Part shown: piece by piece, positions 8,386-17,095 of the stretch
Position numbering within the stretch: the stretch's first letter is position 1
How the letters are laid out: each line of letters opens with the position of its first letter
DNA from: Gallibacter pasteurianus_A
Lineage (GTDB): Bacteria; Bacillota; Clostridia; Peptostreptococcales; Anaerovoracaceae
Length of the DNA: 64,000 bases
Assembly (NCBI GenBank): GCA_963596005.1
Contig: CAVBJF010000001.1
Span: 248,001 to 312,000 of the forward strand
Direction of reading: 5' to 3'
Program-made: the position numbers and the translations under genes
Notes under the pieces: generated by a model
What the model saw: only the letters and a program-made list of their open reading frames with translations
Told to the model about the DNA's origin: nothing
Database searches by the model: none

Positions 8386-9313
8386 GCCCTGCGTAAATTC
8401 GATTTTTGAAAAAGAATGGTGGCTTAATGCTGTTGCGGGAGATAATTGGGAGTACTTAGAGATAACTAAGAAAAACGGCGATTTGGAGGCAATATTTCCG
8501 ATTTATAAGACAAAATTTTTAGGATGGAAGACATTGAGGGTACCTCCCTTAACACAAACTCTAGGGATTTACATTGAAGATACAGGGGCAAAACTAACTA
8601 AAAAATTGGAAAAAGATAAGAATAATATCAATAAGTTAATCGAAATGATTCCAAAAGGATATAAATGTGATTTTTACTTGGATATAAATAATCAATATGT
8701 TTTGCCTTTTATTTGGAAGGGATTTAAAGTTGAGCCAAGGTTTTCATATAGGATCGAAGATTTAAGTGATACAGAAAAAATATGGGCGGAATTCAAAGAA
8801 AATATAAGAAGAGAGATTAGAAAAGCAGAAAAAAAAGTACGCATAGTTGAGGAAGAAAATATAGAGCTACTCATAAAAATGCAAAGAAAGACTTTTGAAA
8901 GACAAGGTAGAAAATTTCCGTTAGATGAAGAAATAATAAAAAAAATAGATATAGCGGCCAGCGAACATAATGCAAAGCTATTATTATGTGCATACGATGA
9001 TGAAGACAAATTACATGCTGCAACATATTTCGTGTTTGATGAAAACCGTTGTTACTATCTTATGGGAGGTGGAGATCCAAGATACAGAAACTCCGGGGCG
9101 ACATCATTATTGATTTGGGAAGGTATAAAGAAAGCTTCTCAAAGAGCAAATATATTTGATTTTGAAGGCTCTATGATTGAGGATATAGAACGCTTTGTTA
9201 GAGGTTTTGGTGCAACACCCCGTAATTATTATCGTGTGAAAAAATTAAATGGCATCCAATATGTAGCTGAATATTTCAAACCTATAATTAAAAAAATATT
9301 ACATTATAAATAA
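8372..9313 (+). CDS. FemAB/BioF2-like acetyltransferase-domain protein (GNAT superfamily)
   Basis: A 313-residue protein with the tandem GNAT-like layout of FemAB/BioF2 (Acetyltransf_6) proteins: an N-terminal half with IFEKEWWLNAV and LEAIFPIYKTK, a middle helix rich in Arg and Lys (NIRREIRKAEKK), and a C-terminal GNAT half with AATYFVFDENRCYYLMGG, RNSGATSLLIWEGIK and FDFEGSM. I start it at ATG 8372, with AAAGGA upstream, not the TTG at 8366. It is AT-rich like its partner upstream and overlaps it, so the two probably work together on the glycan, for instance N-deacetylation followed by acylation or aminoacylation. That joint role is inference. Confidence 0.75.
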   Translation: MIENKPCVNSIFEKEWWLNAVAGDNWEYLEITKKNGDLEAIFPIYKTKFLGWKTLRVPPLTQTLGIYIEDTGAKLTKKLEKDKNNINKLIEMIPKGYKCDFYLDINNQYVLPFIWKGFKVEPRFSYRIEDLSDTEKIWAEFKENIRREIRKAEKKVRIVEEENIELLIKMQRKTFERQGRKFPLDEEIIKKIDIAASEHNAKLLLCAYDDEDKLHAATYFVFDENRCYYLMGGGDPRYRNSGATSLLIWEGIKKASQRANIFDFEGSMIEDIERFVRGFGATPRNYYRVKKLNGIQYVAEYFKPIIKKILHYK

Positions 9314-9324
9314 GGAGACAGAGT

Positions 9325-10404
9325 ATGAAATATGCACTTATAGGCTGTGGCAGGATAGCGACAAACCATATGAAGGCGGCGGTAAACAACAAGCTTGAGA
9401 TAGTAGGTGTATGCGATGTGATAGCCGAAAAAACAGAAGAAATACTTACTAAACATAACCTGCAAACCGAAAAAAATATAAAGAGATATACTGACTATAA
9501 GGAAATGGTAAAGACAGAAAAGCCTGAGCTTGTAAGTATAGCGACAGAAAGCGGTAACCACGCAGAGATAGCGCTTTATTGTATAAAGCATGGAGTAAAT
9601 GTTATAATAGAAAAGCCAATGGCGATGAGTATAGAGGATGCTGACAAGATAATCGAAGCGTCACAAAAATACGGAGTCAAGGTATCTGCGTGTCATCAAA
9701 ACAGATTTAATATCGCTGTGCAGGAGCTGAGAAAAGCGATAGAAAAAGGCAGATTCGGTAAGCTGTCACACGGCTCTATACATGTAAGGTGGAATAGAGA
9801 CCATAACTATTACGACCAAGCTTCTTGGCGAGGCACATGGGCACAGGACGGCGGAGCCTTGATGAATCAGTGTATACACGGCATAGATCTTTTGCGCTGG
9901 ATGATGGGAGACGAAGTAGAGGAGATTTATGGTGCGACAAGACAGCAGCTCCACGACTACCTTGAAGCAGAGGATGTCGGGATGGCAGTTATCAAATTTA
10001 AAAACGGAGCTATCGGTACAATAGAGGGAACTACAAATGTCTATCCCAAGAACCTCGAGGAAACGCTATATATATTTGGGGAGAATGGGACTGTCAAAAT
10101 CGGCGGCACATCGACTAATAATATAGATGTCTGGGACTTTGCAGATGAGACGGCAGAGGATACAAAAAACAAAGGTCTTGAAGAGGAGACAAGCAACGTA
10201 TACGGCAACGGGCACACAAGCCTGTTTGCTGATGTGATAGATGCCATAAAAAATGATAGAAAACCATATGTGGATGCGATTGCAGGCAGAAATGCACTCG
10301 AAATGGTGCTCGCTATATACAAAAGCCAAAGAGACGGCGTGCCTGTAAAGCTACCTTTAAAAGATTTTGCAAGTATAGATATGAGGGGAGAGTTTTATGG
10401 GTGA
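9325..10404 (+). CDS. Gfo/Idh/MocA oxidoreductase (WbpB/WlbA-like)
   Basis: An NAD(H)-dependent oxidoreductase of 359 residues. The Rossmann domain opens with LIGCGRIATNHM; the EKPMAMSIEDAD motif near residue 96 carries the catalytic Lys; NQCIHGIDLLRWMMG carries the usual His; and RWNRDHNYYDQASWRGTW matches the WlbA/WbpB sugar-binding loop. The likely reaction is oxidation of C3 of UDP-GlcNAcA to the 3-keto form, the substrate of the WbpE-like aminotransferase 2.4 kb downstream. AAGGAG lies seven bases before the ATG. Its codon and base use match the wbpA/D-like genes, not the AT-rich genes on either side. Confidence 0.86.
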   Translation: MKYALIGCGRIATNHMKAAVNNKLEIVGVCDVIAEKTEEILTKHNLQTEKNIKRYTDYKEMVKTEKPELVSIATESGNHAEIALYCIKHGVNVIIEKPMAMSIEDADKIIEASQKYGVKVSACHQNRFNIAVQELRKAIEKGRFGKLSHGSIHVRWNRDHNYYDQASWRGTWAQDGGALMNQCIHGIDLLRWMMGDEVEEIYGATRQQLHDYLEAEDVGMAVIKFKNGAIGTIEGTTNVYPKNLEETLYIFGENGTVKIGGTSTNNIDVWDFADETAEDTKNKGLEEETSNVYGNGHTSLFADVIDAIKNDRKPYVDAIAGRNALEMVLAIYKSQRDGVPVKLPLKDFASIDMRGEFYG

Positions 10405-11536
10405 TAAATTAAAAGCCCTACATATAAATTCATATTATCCGCAAGGACCATTTTATAAAAATTTATACGATATACAGCAAGAGGCGGGGATTGATATTAG
10501 TGTATATATCCCAGTTAGTGCAAAAAGGTATAATCTTACTCATGATTATGGGTCATACAGCACAATAGCAAAAACTTTTTCTGATGTTGACCGAATAAAT
10601 TTTTATTCTAAACATAAGAAAATATTACGCAATATTAAGGAAACATATCAAATATCAAAATATGATATTTTACATGCGCATTCCCTGTTCTCGAATGGGT
10701 ATATTGCCTACAAATTGCATGAAGAATACGGAATTCCATATGTTGTTGCAGTAAGGAATACGGATATGAACGTCTTTTTTAAGTATATGATTCATCTTAG
10801 AAAATTAGGCATTTCTATTTTAAAAAATGCGAGCAGGATAGTTTTTTTATCAGATTCATATAAGACGTTTTTATTAAACAACTATATCCGGCAAGACTTA
10901 TATGAAGAAATAGATGACAAATCGGTAGTGATCCCTAATGGAGTGGACCAATTTTGGATAGACAATATTAGAAATCTTGATCCGGATGTTGAATTAAGGA
11001 AAGAAATAACTATCTTAACTGTTGGCGACATAGATAAGAATAAAAACCATATGTTAACAGTGCGGGCGTGTGAAACATTAATTGAAAGAGGCTATAATAT
11101 TAAATTTAATATTATTGGCAGGATAAAAAACAAAAAAATTATAAAGGAGCTTTTGAGTAGGGATTTTGTTAATTACGAAGGGACGATGCATAAAGAAGAA
11201 CTATTAAAAGAGTATAGAAACGCTGATATTTTTGTTATGCCTTCTAAAACTGAAACTTTTGGCTTAGTATATGCAGAAGCGATGACGCAAGGGGTCCCGG
11301 TGATTTATACAGTAGGACAGGGCTTCGATAAACAATTCCCTGAAGGATATGTAGGCTTTCATGTTGATTCAAACGATTACTTGGATTTAGCTAGTAAAAT
11401 TAAACAAATCTGTTCAAACTATGAAAAATTTCCTTCAAATTGCGTAAGAGGAACAGAGAAATTTAATTGGAACAAAATTACGATGGAGTATATTTCGATT
11501 TACCAAAAGATATGCAAAGAACGGAGTCTTCTGTAA
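10397..11536 (+). CDS. GT4-family glycosyltransferase
   Basis: A 379-residue GT-B glycosyltransferase. The C-terminal GT4 donor domain has VIPNGVDQFW, TVGDIDKNKNH, IIGRIKNKKI and the ExxxE-type stretch MPSKTETFGLVYAEAMTQGVPVI. The N-terminal domain begins LKALHINSYYPQGPF and includes HAHSLFSNGYIAYKL. It overlaps the end of the Gfo/Idh gene by eight bases with GAGGGGAG as ribosome site. The gene is markedly AT-rich compared with the upstream gene, which suggests separate origin. Donor and acceptor unknown; it likely extends the lipid-linked repeat unit. Confidence 0.86.
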   Translation: MGDKLKALHINSYYPQGPFYKNLYDIQQEAGIDISVYIPVSAKRYNLTHDYGSYSTIAKTFSDVDRINFYSKHKKILRNIKETYQISKYDILHAHSLFSNGYIAYKLHEEYGIPYVVAVRNTDMNVFFKYMIHLRKLGISILKNASRIVFLSDSYKTFLLNNYIRQDLYEEIDDKSVVIPNGVDQFWIDNIRNLDPDVELRKEITILTVGDIDKNKNHMLTVRACETLIERGYNIKFNIIGRIKNKKIIKELLSRDFVNYEGTMHKEELLKEYRNADIFVMPSKTETFGLVYAEAMTQGVPVIYTVGQGFDKQFPEGYVGFHVDSNDYLDLASKIKQICSNYEKFPSNCVRGTEKFNWNKITMEYISIYQKICKERSLL

Positions 11537-11553
11537 AAGGACATAAAGAGCTC

Positions 11554-12753
11554 ATGACTAAAAAGAAAATGAATAAAAGAAAAAAAATGATGGGAGATAT
11601 GTGCTTAAACATAGTAGCCAGCACCATTCCTATAGCAATATTACAGTTAGTTGTTTATCCAATGACAGCAAAAAATATCGGAGGAGACAACTATGGACTT
11701 ATGTTAACTATTTATTCATGTTGGATGATGATCTCTAGTTCGCTCGGAAATAGCATAAATAGTGTAAGACTTCTGCACAATCGTGAATATGAAGAAGAAA
11801 ATATTAGCGGCGATTTTAATATACTGTTGAGAAAATGGGTTCTTGTGGATATTATCCTAATTTTTGCGTTGACGATTTTTTATTGTGGGGGCTTCAATAT
11901 AAAGCATATTTCACTAAGCGTTATAGTATCAGTCCTTTTATTAATAAGAAGTTATACAGAGGTTGGCTTTAGACTAAAGCTAAATTATGTAGCGATTGTG
12001 ATAAATAATATTTTGCAGGCGATGGGATTTTTAGTAGGTGCGTATTTGGCAAAAGTAACGGGCTTATGGGAACTTATTTTTATATTTGGCTATACCTTTG
12101 CCTGTATATATTCTTCCGTAAAAACCGGAATTTTGAGAGAGAAGAATATAAAAACAAAGTTTTTTGGGAAAACCCAACGAGATACGGGGCAACTTTTTTT
12201 ATCAAACCTTATTAGTAACACAATAAGTTATGCGGACAAATTAGTATTATATCCAATAATGGGGGGTGTGTCTGTAGCGATTTATTATACGGCTACAATT
12301 CTCGGCAAAATGGTAGCAATGCTTACAGGGCCAATAAATAGCGTTATCTTGAGTTATATTTCCGTGTTAACTGATGTAAAGAAAAATATTTTAGGCAAAG
12401 TGCTAATAATAGGAATGGGGATTTGTATCATTGGCTATTTTGTAGTACTGTTAATATCAAGGCCTGTAATGGATTTATTGTTTCCACAGTGGACAGAAGA
12501 AGTGATGCTTTATATACCTGTAACTACTGCCAATGCAATGTTAACTGTTCTCATTTCCATAATATCGCCATTTGTAGTTAAGTTTTGTGATATGAAATGG
12601 CAAATCGTAATAAATGCGATAGGAGCAGGTACATATTTTATTGTAGCACTAATACTATTGAAAGCCTTTGGATTAATGGGATTCTGCTTTGGGGCTGTTA
12701 TTGGGACAATTACAAGACTTGCAACAATGATAATTGTTTATTATAAAAATTAA
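11554..12753 (+). CDS. Wzx-like polysaccharide flippase (MOP superfamily)
   Basis: An integral membrane protein of about 399 residues with roughly 12 hydrophobic segments from residue 20 onward, of the oligosaccharide flippase type (IVASTIPIAILQLVVYPMTAK, YADKLVLYPIMGG). It would flip undecaprenyl-linked repeat units to the outer face. The reading frame is open back to 11467, but that would overlap the glycosyltransferase gene by 70 bases; ATG 11554 follows a GAG-rich site and gives a normal basic N-terminus (MTKKKMNKRKKMM). AT-rich like the gene before it. An ABC exporter is also encoded nearby, so the locus carries two export routes. Confidence 0.82.
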   Translation: MTKKKMNKRKKMMGDMCLNIVASTIPIAILQLVVYPMTAKNIGGDNYGLMLTIYSCWMMISSSLGNSINSVRLLHNREYEEENISGDFNILLRKWVLVDIILIFALTIFYCGGFNIKHISLSVIVSVLLLIRSYTEVGFRLKLNYVAIVINNILQAMGFLVGAYLAKVTGLWELIFIFGYTFACIYSSVKTGILREKNIKTKFFGKTQRDTGQLFLSNLISNTISYADKLVLYPIMGGVSVAIYYTATILGKMVAMLTGPINSVILSYISVLTDVKKNILGKVLIIGMGICIIGYFVVLLISRPVMDLLFPQWTEEVMLYIPVTTANAMLTVLISIISPFVVKFCDMKWQIVINAIGAGTYFIVALILLKAFGLMGFCFGAVIGTITRLATMIIVYYKN

Positions 12754-12793
12754 TAATTTGAAAAATAAAAAAATAACGATGGGGAGATATCTC

Positions 12794-13921
12794 ATGCAAT
12801 TCAGAGATCTAAAAACACAATACCAAAAACTAAAAACAGACATAGACAAGGCGATGACAGATGTCGCAGCATCCGCAAGCTTTATAAACGGACCGCAGGT
12901 GCAAACGCTCGAACGCGAGCTTGCAAATTATGTGGGAGTTAAGCATTGTATTACCTGTGGCAACGGTACTGATGCACTGTCTATTGCGATGATGGCTTGG
13001 GGTATAAAGGCAGGCGATGCGGTATTTGTGCCTGACTTTACATTTTTCTCGTCAGGAGAGATCGTATCACACGCAGGAGCAACACCTATATTTGTCGATG
13101 TTGACAGAGATACATTTAATATTTCTGTGAAGTCTTTGAGAGAAGCTATTGAAAGGGTACGAAAAGCAGGCGAACTGACGCTAAAGGCTGTTGTTGCCGT
13201 TGATCTTTTTGGACTGCCTGCCGATTTTAGAAGCATAAAAGAGATTGCAAAGGAGTACGGTTTACTTGTCTTAGAAGACGGAGCGCAGGGCTTTGGCGGT
13301 ATGATAGACGGCAAGAGAGCATGTAGCTTCGGCGATATAGCTACAACCTCGTTTTTCCCTGCAAAACCACTTGGCTGTTATGGCGACGGCGGAGCCGTGT
13401 TTACCGACAATGACGAGTGGGCTGAGCTCATAAAATCTATCAGAGTACACGGTAAAGGCAGCATGAAGTACGACAATGTTCGTATAGGGCTAAATTCGAG
13501 ACTTGATACACTGCAGGCAGCTATCCTGTCTGTCAAGCTAAGGGCATTTGACGAGTATGAGCTTTCCGATGTCAATAAGGTGGCAAAGCAATATGATGAA
13601 CTTTTAGGGGGAGTAGTTGAGACACCGATGGTTCCTGACGACTTTTATTCGAGCTGGGCACAGTATACGCTAAAGCTTGAAAGCAAGGAGCAAAGAGACG
13701 GCTTGCAGGCACATCTTAAGGCAAATGACATACCGTCGATGGTATATTATCCAAAGCCTATGCACAAACAGCTTGCTTTTGATAACGGGCATCTTGCAGT
13801 AGATTGCAAGGCGACAGAAAACTTATGTGATACTGTGCTTTCGCTTCCTATGCATCCGTATTTAACAAGTTATGAAATACAAAAGGTTTCACAGTGCGTT
13901 ATAGACTTTATAAAAAAGTAA
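12794..13921 (+). CDS. DegT/DnrJ/EryC1/StrS aminotransferase (WbpE-like)
   Basis: A 375-residue PLP-dependent sugar aminotransferase predicted to convert UDP-3-keto-GlcNAcA to the 3-amino sugar. Motifs: MQFRDLKTQYQKLK and FINGPQVQTLE at the N-terminus, CGNGTDAL, PDFTFFSSGEIV, LEDGAQGFGG, and the Schiff-base lysine K191 in FFPAKPLGCYGDGGA, then RVHGKGSMKYDNVRIGLNSRLD. I choose ATG 12794 after GGGGAGA; the frame is open further upstream but conservation begins here. It completes a WbpA-B-D-E set whose members are split by AT-rich insertions. Confidence 0.87.
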   Translation: MQFRDLKTQYQKLKTDIDKAMTDVAASASFINGPQVQTLERELANYVGVKHCITCGNGTDALSIAMMAWGIKAGDAVFVPDFTFFSSGEIVSHAGATPIFVDVDRDTFNISVKSLREAIERVRKAGELTLKAVVAVDLFGLPADFRSIKEIAKEYGLLVLEDGAQGFGGMIDGKRACSFGDIATTSFFPAKPLGCYGDGGAVFTDNDEWAELIKSIRVHGKGSMKYDNVRIGLNSRLDTLQAAILSVKLRAFDEYELSDVNKVAKQYDELLGGVVETPMVPDDFYSSWAQYTLKLESKEQRDGLQAHLKANDIPSMVYYPKPMHKQLAFDNGHLAVDCKATENLCDTVLSLPMHPYLTSYEIQKVSQCVIDFIKK

Positions 13922-13935
13922 ACATATGCTAAAAT
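13907..13935 (+). promoter_or_regulatory. Possible promoter of the ABC-exporter genes
   Basis: A TTTATA box (13907-13912), 17 bases, then TAAAAT (13930-13935) preceded by an extended TGC. The following leader to 14024 also holds a short TTGTGC/GCACAA inverted repeat at 13963-13976 of unknown meaning. Confidence 0.4.
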
Positions 13936-14024
13936 ATTATGGCGGGTAGTGATTTATAGTTGTTGTGCTCGCACAAATAATAGGATATTTTGCAACAGCA
14001 AATGCCTGAGGAAGGACAACGCTT

Positions 14025-14831
14025 GTGAACACACTAAAGGAAATAACACGGGAACACTGGCAATACAGAAAACAAATTTTTAAATTAGCCAAATCCGACA
14101 TAATAAAAACATATAAGGGAGCAGCACTCGGGTGGCTGTGGGCGATTGCAAAGCCCGCAGTTACTATTGCTGTATTTTATTTTGCATTTACAGTAGGTCT
14201 CAGGACGAGCAAGGCAGTTGCAGGCTACCCTTATTTTTTGTGGCTCATAGCAGGCATGATGCCTTGGTTTTATATGAGAGATACGCTGATTGCGGGAGCA
14301 GATTCGATAAGGAAATACAAGTATCTTGTTACAAAGATAAAATATCCTGTTTCGACCATTCCGACCTATGTCAATATATCGCAATTTGTCATAAATATAG
14401 GACTTTGCATTATCATGGCAGTAATATTTATGTGCTATGGCAGGATGCCTGATATTTATTGGCTTCAAATACCGCTTTATATGATATTGATGCTGATATT
14501 TTTCAATGCGTGGTCACTTTTTGCAGGCATGCTATCTGCGATGAGCAGAGACTTTTTAAACCTCGTAAAAGCGGTAGTTACGGCACTCTTTTGGGTATCC
14601 GGCATTATGTACGATGTAAACAGTATAGATATCGTACTTGTAAAGGAGATCATGCTTTTTAATCCGATCACGATCATCGCAAACGGATTTAGAAACAGCC
14701 TTATATATAAAACATGGTTTTGGGAAAATCCAAGCGAGCTTGTAAATTTCTTTATCGTATATGCGGTTATGCTGATATTGGCATTGTGGGCATACAAAAA
14801 GCTGAGAAAAGATATTCCGGATGTTTTATAG
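14025..14831 (+). CDS. Polysaccharide/teichoic acid ABC transporter permease (TagG/Wzm family)
   Basis: A 268-residue ABC-2 type permease with an N-terminal cytoplasmic helix (KSDIIKTYKGAALGWLWAIAKPA) and six hydrophobic segments, including WFYMRDTLIAGADSIRKYKYLV, a typical TagG/Wzm region. It should export a completed undecaprenyl-linked polymer. GTG start at 14025 with GAGGAAGG upstream. The ATP-binding partner follows directly. Together with CDP-glycerol-phosphotransferase-family proteins downstream this points to wall teichoic acid or a similar polymer. Confidence 0.88.
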   Translation: MNTLKEITREHWQYRKQIFKLAKSDIIKTYKGAALGWLWAIAKPAVTIAVFYFAFTVGLRTSKAVAGYPYFLWLIAGMMPWFYMRDTLIAGADSIRKYKYLVTKIKYPVSTIPTYVNISQFVINIGLCIIMAVIFMCYGRMPDIYWLQIPLYMILMLIFFNAWSLFAGMLSAMSRDFLNLVKAVVTALFWVSGIMYDVNSIDIVLVKEIMLFNPITIIANGFRNSLIYKTWFWENPSELVNFFIVYAVMLILALWAYKKLRKDIPDVL

Positions 14832-14888
14832 AAATTGGTAAAAGATTGCAAAAGGCACCTTTTATGGAATAGCAAAGAGGAGAAAATA

Positions 14889-15674
14889 TTGAGCACGGCG
14901 ATACAATTTAAAAATGTTACAAAGGAATACAAGCTGTTTAAAAATGACAAGCAGCGTTTTAAGGCGATTTTTAACAAGCGTATAAAGGCGAAAATAAAAA
15001 GAGCCATAGACGATGTTTCGTTTAACATAGAAAAGGGCGAATCTGTGGCGCTCTTTGGCAGAAACGGTGCGGGCAAGTCAACGCTACTTAAGATGATTAC
15101 AGAGGTAATATTCCCGACAGAGGGAGAAATCGAGATAAACGGCAGGGTAAGTGCGCTTTTAGAGCTTACCGCAGGATTTGATGCAGAGTTTACGGGGCGT
15201 GAAAATATATACTTCAGAGCGCAACTTATGGGCATAGATCAGGAGGACATAAAGCGTCTCGAGCCTGAGATCGTCGAGTTCGCAGAGCTTGGAGATTATA
15301 TAGACCAACCTGTAAGGACATATTCAAGCGGTATGAAAGCAAGACTTGGATTTGCCATAAATGCAAATGTGGAGCCGGAGATTTTGATTGTGGATGAGGC
15401 ACTTAGTGTAGGCGATAAAGCTTTTAGAATAAAGTGCAACGAAAAGATAAATGAAATCGTCGCAAGCGGAGTGACATTTTTATTTGTTACGCATTCAACT
15501 AATGTTGCAAAGGATTTTTGTAAGCGAGGCATAGTTATGAAAAGCGGTAAATTCCTTTTTGACGGGGACATAAGCGAGGCGGCGGACTTTTACGAAAAAA
15601 TGGTAGATGAGGAGATAGCGAAAAAGAAAAAACTCCGGGAAGAAAAGAAAAAAGAGAGGCTGTTTACTAAATAG
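14889..15674 (+). CDS. Polysaccharide/teichoic acid ABC transporter ATP-binding protein (TagH/Wzt family)
   Basis: A 261-residue ATPase subunit for the preceding permease. Walker A GRNGAGKST is near residue 57, the signature YSSGMKARLGFA near 143 and Walker B ILIVDEALSVGD near 165, followed by FVTHSTNVAKDFCKRGIVM. Like TagH it has a long N-terminal strand (FKNVTKEYKLFKNDKQRFK) but no C-terminal carbohydrate-binding domain, so substrate selection of the Wzt-CBM type is not expected. I choose TTG 14889, preceded by GAGGAG, over the frame opening at 14835 because conserved sequence starts at STAIQFKNV. Confidence 0.88.
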   Translation: MSTAIQFKNVTKEYKLFKNDKQRFKAIFNKRIKAKIKRAIDDVSFNIEKGESVALFGRNGAGKSTLLKMITEVIFPTEGEIEINGRVSALLELTAGFDAEFTGRENIYFRAQLMGIDQEDIKRLEPEIVEFAELGDYIDQPVRTYSSGMKARLGFAINANVEPEILIVDEALSVGDKAFRIKCNEKINEIVASGVTFLFVTHSTNVAKDFCKRGIVMKSGKFLFDGDISEAADFYEKMVDEEIAKKKKLREEKKKERLFTK

Positions 15675-15697
15675 GATAGAAAGGGATTATAGCGAAT

Positions 15698-17095
15698 ATG
15701 AATTTGCTTCAGGATGCCTATATAGGTCTGTTTAACGGACTATTTAAACATACAGGGCGTATAAATGAAACAGTTAGAGATATTATAGTAAAAATTTGCT
15801 TAGTATATCTCTGTTTTGCGTATTTTATTGTGATAGTTTTAACTCCACATGGCATAACAAATTTAAATTCCTTAGCCGTTACCGATAGAGGAATTGCCGT
15901 ATTGATTGTGCTTTGTATATTTAGCGTAAATGCACCGCTTAAGAGAGTTAAGTGGAGCAAATGGGTCGCATATCCGTATTTTTTGTGTGCTATATATATG
16001 AGCATTACAAGCTTTCACCATTTTACAGGTAGAGGGTATCAGGCATTTGCTTTCCAGCTTCTTTTTATTTATCCTGCAATTTATTTTATATATGCAAATA
16101 GAAAAGACTATGCTAAATATATTGATTTTATATCAAAGGCTCTGATAGCTATGGTGCTGGTCGTTCTAATCGGAGATTTTATATATGCGCCGCTTGCTGA
16201 GGCAACGTACGAAGGCAGATATTATGGTATTTCAGAGGGACCAAACACATTTAGCATACTCATGCTTATGGGTACAACCGCAACACTGTATCAAATGTAT
16301 CTAAAAAATAAATGGGCGATAGTAGGAGCTGTTGTGATGGGCATGTGCTTAAACAGCATTTGGCTTTCGGGTGCACGCGCGGCAACTATCGCTGTGGTAT
16401 TGCAACTTTTGACGGTGACAATAGCTTTTTTTATAAAAAAGGACGCACAGAAAACGGGAAAAAGCTTTATGTATTTTTGTGCGATGATACTCGTAGTAGC
16501 GATCGCATTTGTAGGAAATGCTAAGGTATTTGAGTTAACAGACGAAAGCAGCGATAAAACCGGAGAATTACAAATACCGACAATAACCACAGTTGCATAC
16601 GCGGATACAGGCGACGAAGAACAGACGAATTCAGTTCATAGATTGTTTAACATAAAGGGTTTGACTTTAGAACAAATTTCAGCGGGTAGAATAGGCATCT
16701 GGAAACAATACATCGCAAAGATGAATTTGTTAGGAAATGATTGCACAGGACACAAGGTTATACAGGAAAGCGGGAAGGAAGTTCATAATGCACATAACAC
16801 ATTTCTTGAGATACCATACAGGTTTGGTGTGCCGGCAGGCATATTTTATCTGGCTTTTACTATAGCTGTTTTTGCGATACTCTTTAAGGCGATCTTTATA
16901 AAGAGGACGAAGCCGTATGCGGTATTTATAGCTTTGGCAGCGATAGCCTACTGGGTTGAAGCGATGTTTGATATTATGACGCTTCCGTTTCAGAGAGGGC
17001 TTGTTATACTTTTTTATATATCAATCGTAGGAATTTTCGATGAAGATGTTGTAGAGGAACAATATGAAGAAAAACACTGTCGTACAATGGAATAA
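15698..17095 (+). CDS. O-antigen polymerase/ligase-like membrane protein (Wzy/WaaL family)
   Basis: A 465-residue protein with about 10-12 hydrophobic segments and a large outward loop at about residues 280-360, followed by HNAHNTFLEIPYRFGVPAG, the His-containing motif typical of WaaL/Wzy-type O-antigen ligase domain proteins. It probably polymerises repeat units or ligates glycan to an acceptor outside the membrane. Start ATG with AGAAAGGGA upstream. It overlaps the next gene by 32 bases. Polymerase and ligase roles cannot be told apart from sequence alone. Confidence 0.75.
   Translation: MNLLQDAYIGLFNGLFKHTGRINETVRDIIVKICLVYLCFAYFIVIVLTPHGITNLNSLAVTDRGIAVLIVLCIFSVNAPLKRVKWSKWVAYPYFLCAIYMSITSFHHFTGRGYQAFAFQLLFIYPAIYFIYANRKDYAKYIDFISKALIAMVLVVLIGDFIYAPLAEATYEGRYYGISEGPNTFSILMLMGTTATLYQMYLKNKWAIVGAVVMGMCLNSIWLSGARAATIAVVLQLLTVTIAFFIKKDAQKTGKSFMYFCAMILVVAIAFVGNAKVFELTDESSDKTGELQIPTITTVAYADTGDEEQTNSVHRLFNIKGLTLEQISAGRIGIWKQYIAKMNLLGNDCTGHKVIQESGKEVHNAHNTFLEIPYRFGVPAGIFYLAFTIAVFAILFKAIFIKRTKPYAVFIALAAIAYWVEAMFDIMTLPFQRGLVILFYISIVGIFDEDVVEEQYEEKHCRTME

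Noticed and set aside
14477..15235. A 252-codon open frame on the - strand across the ABC exporter genes
   Set aside because: It is the shadow of two well-conserved + strand genes, with low-complexity Ser/Phe-rich sequence and no ribosome site.
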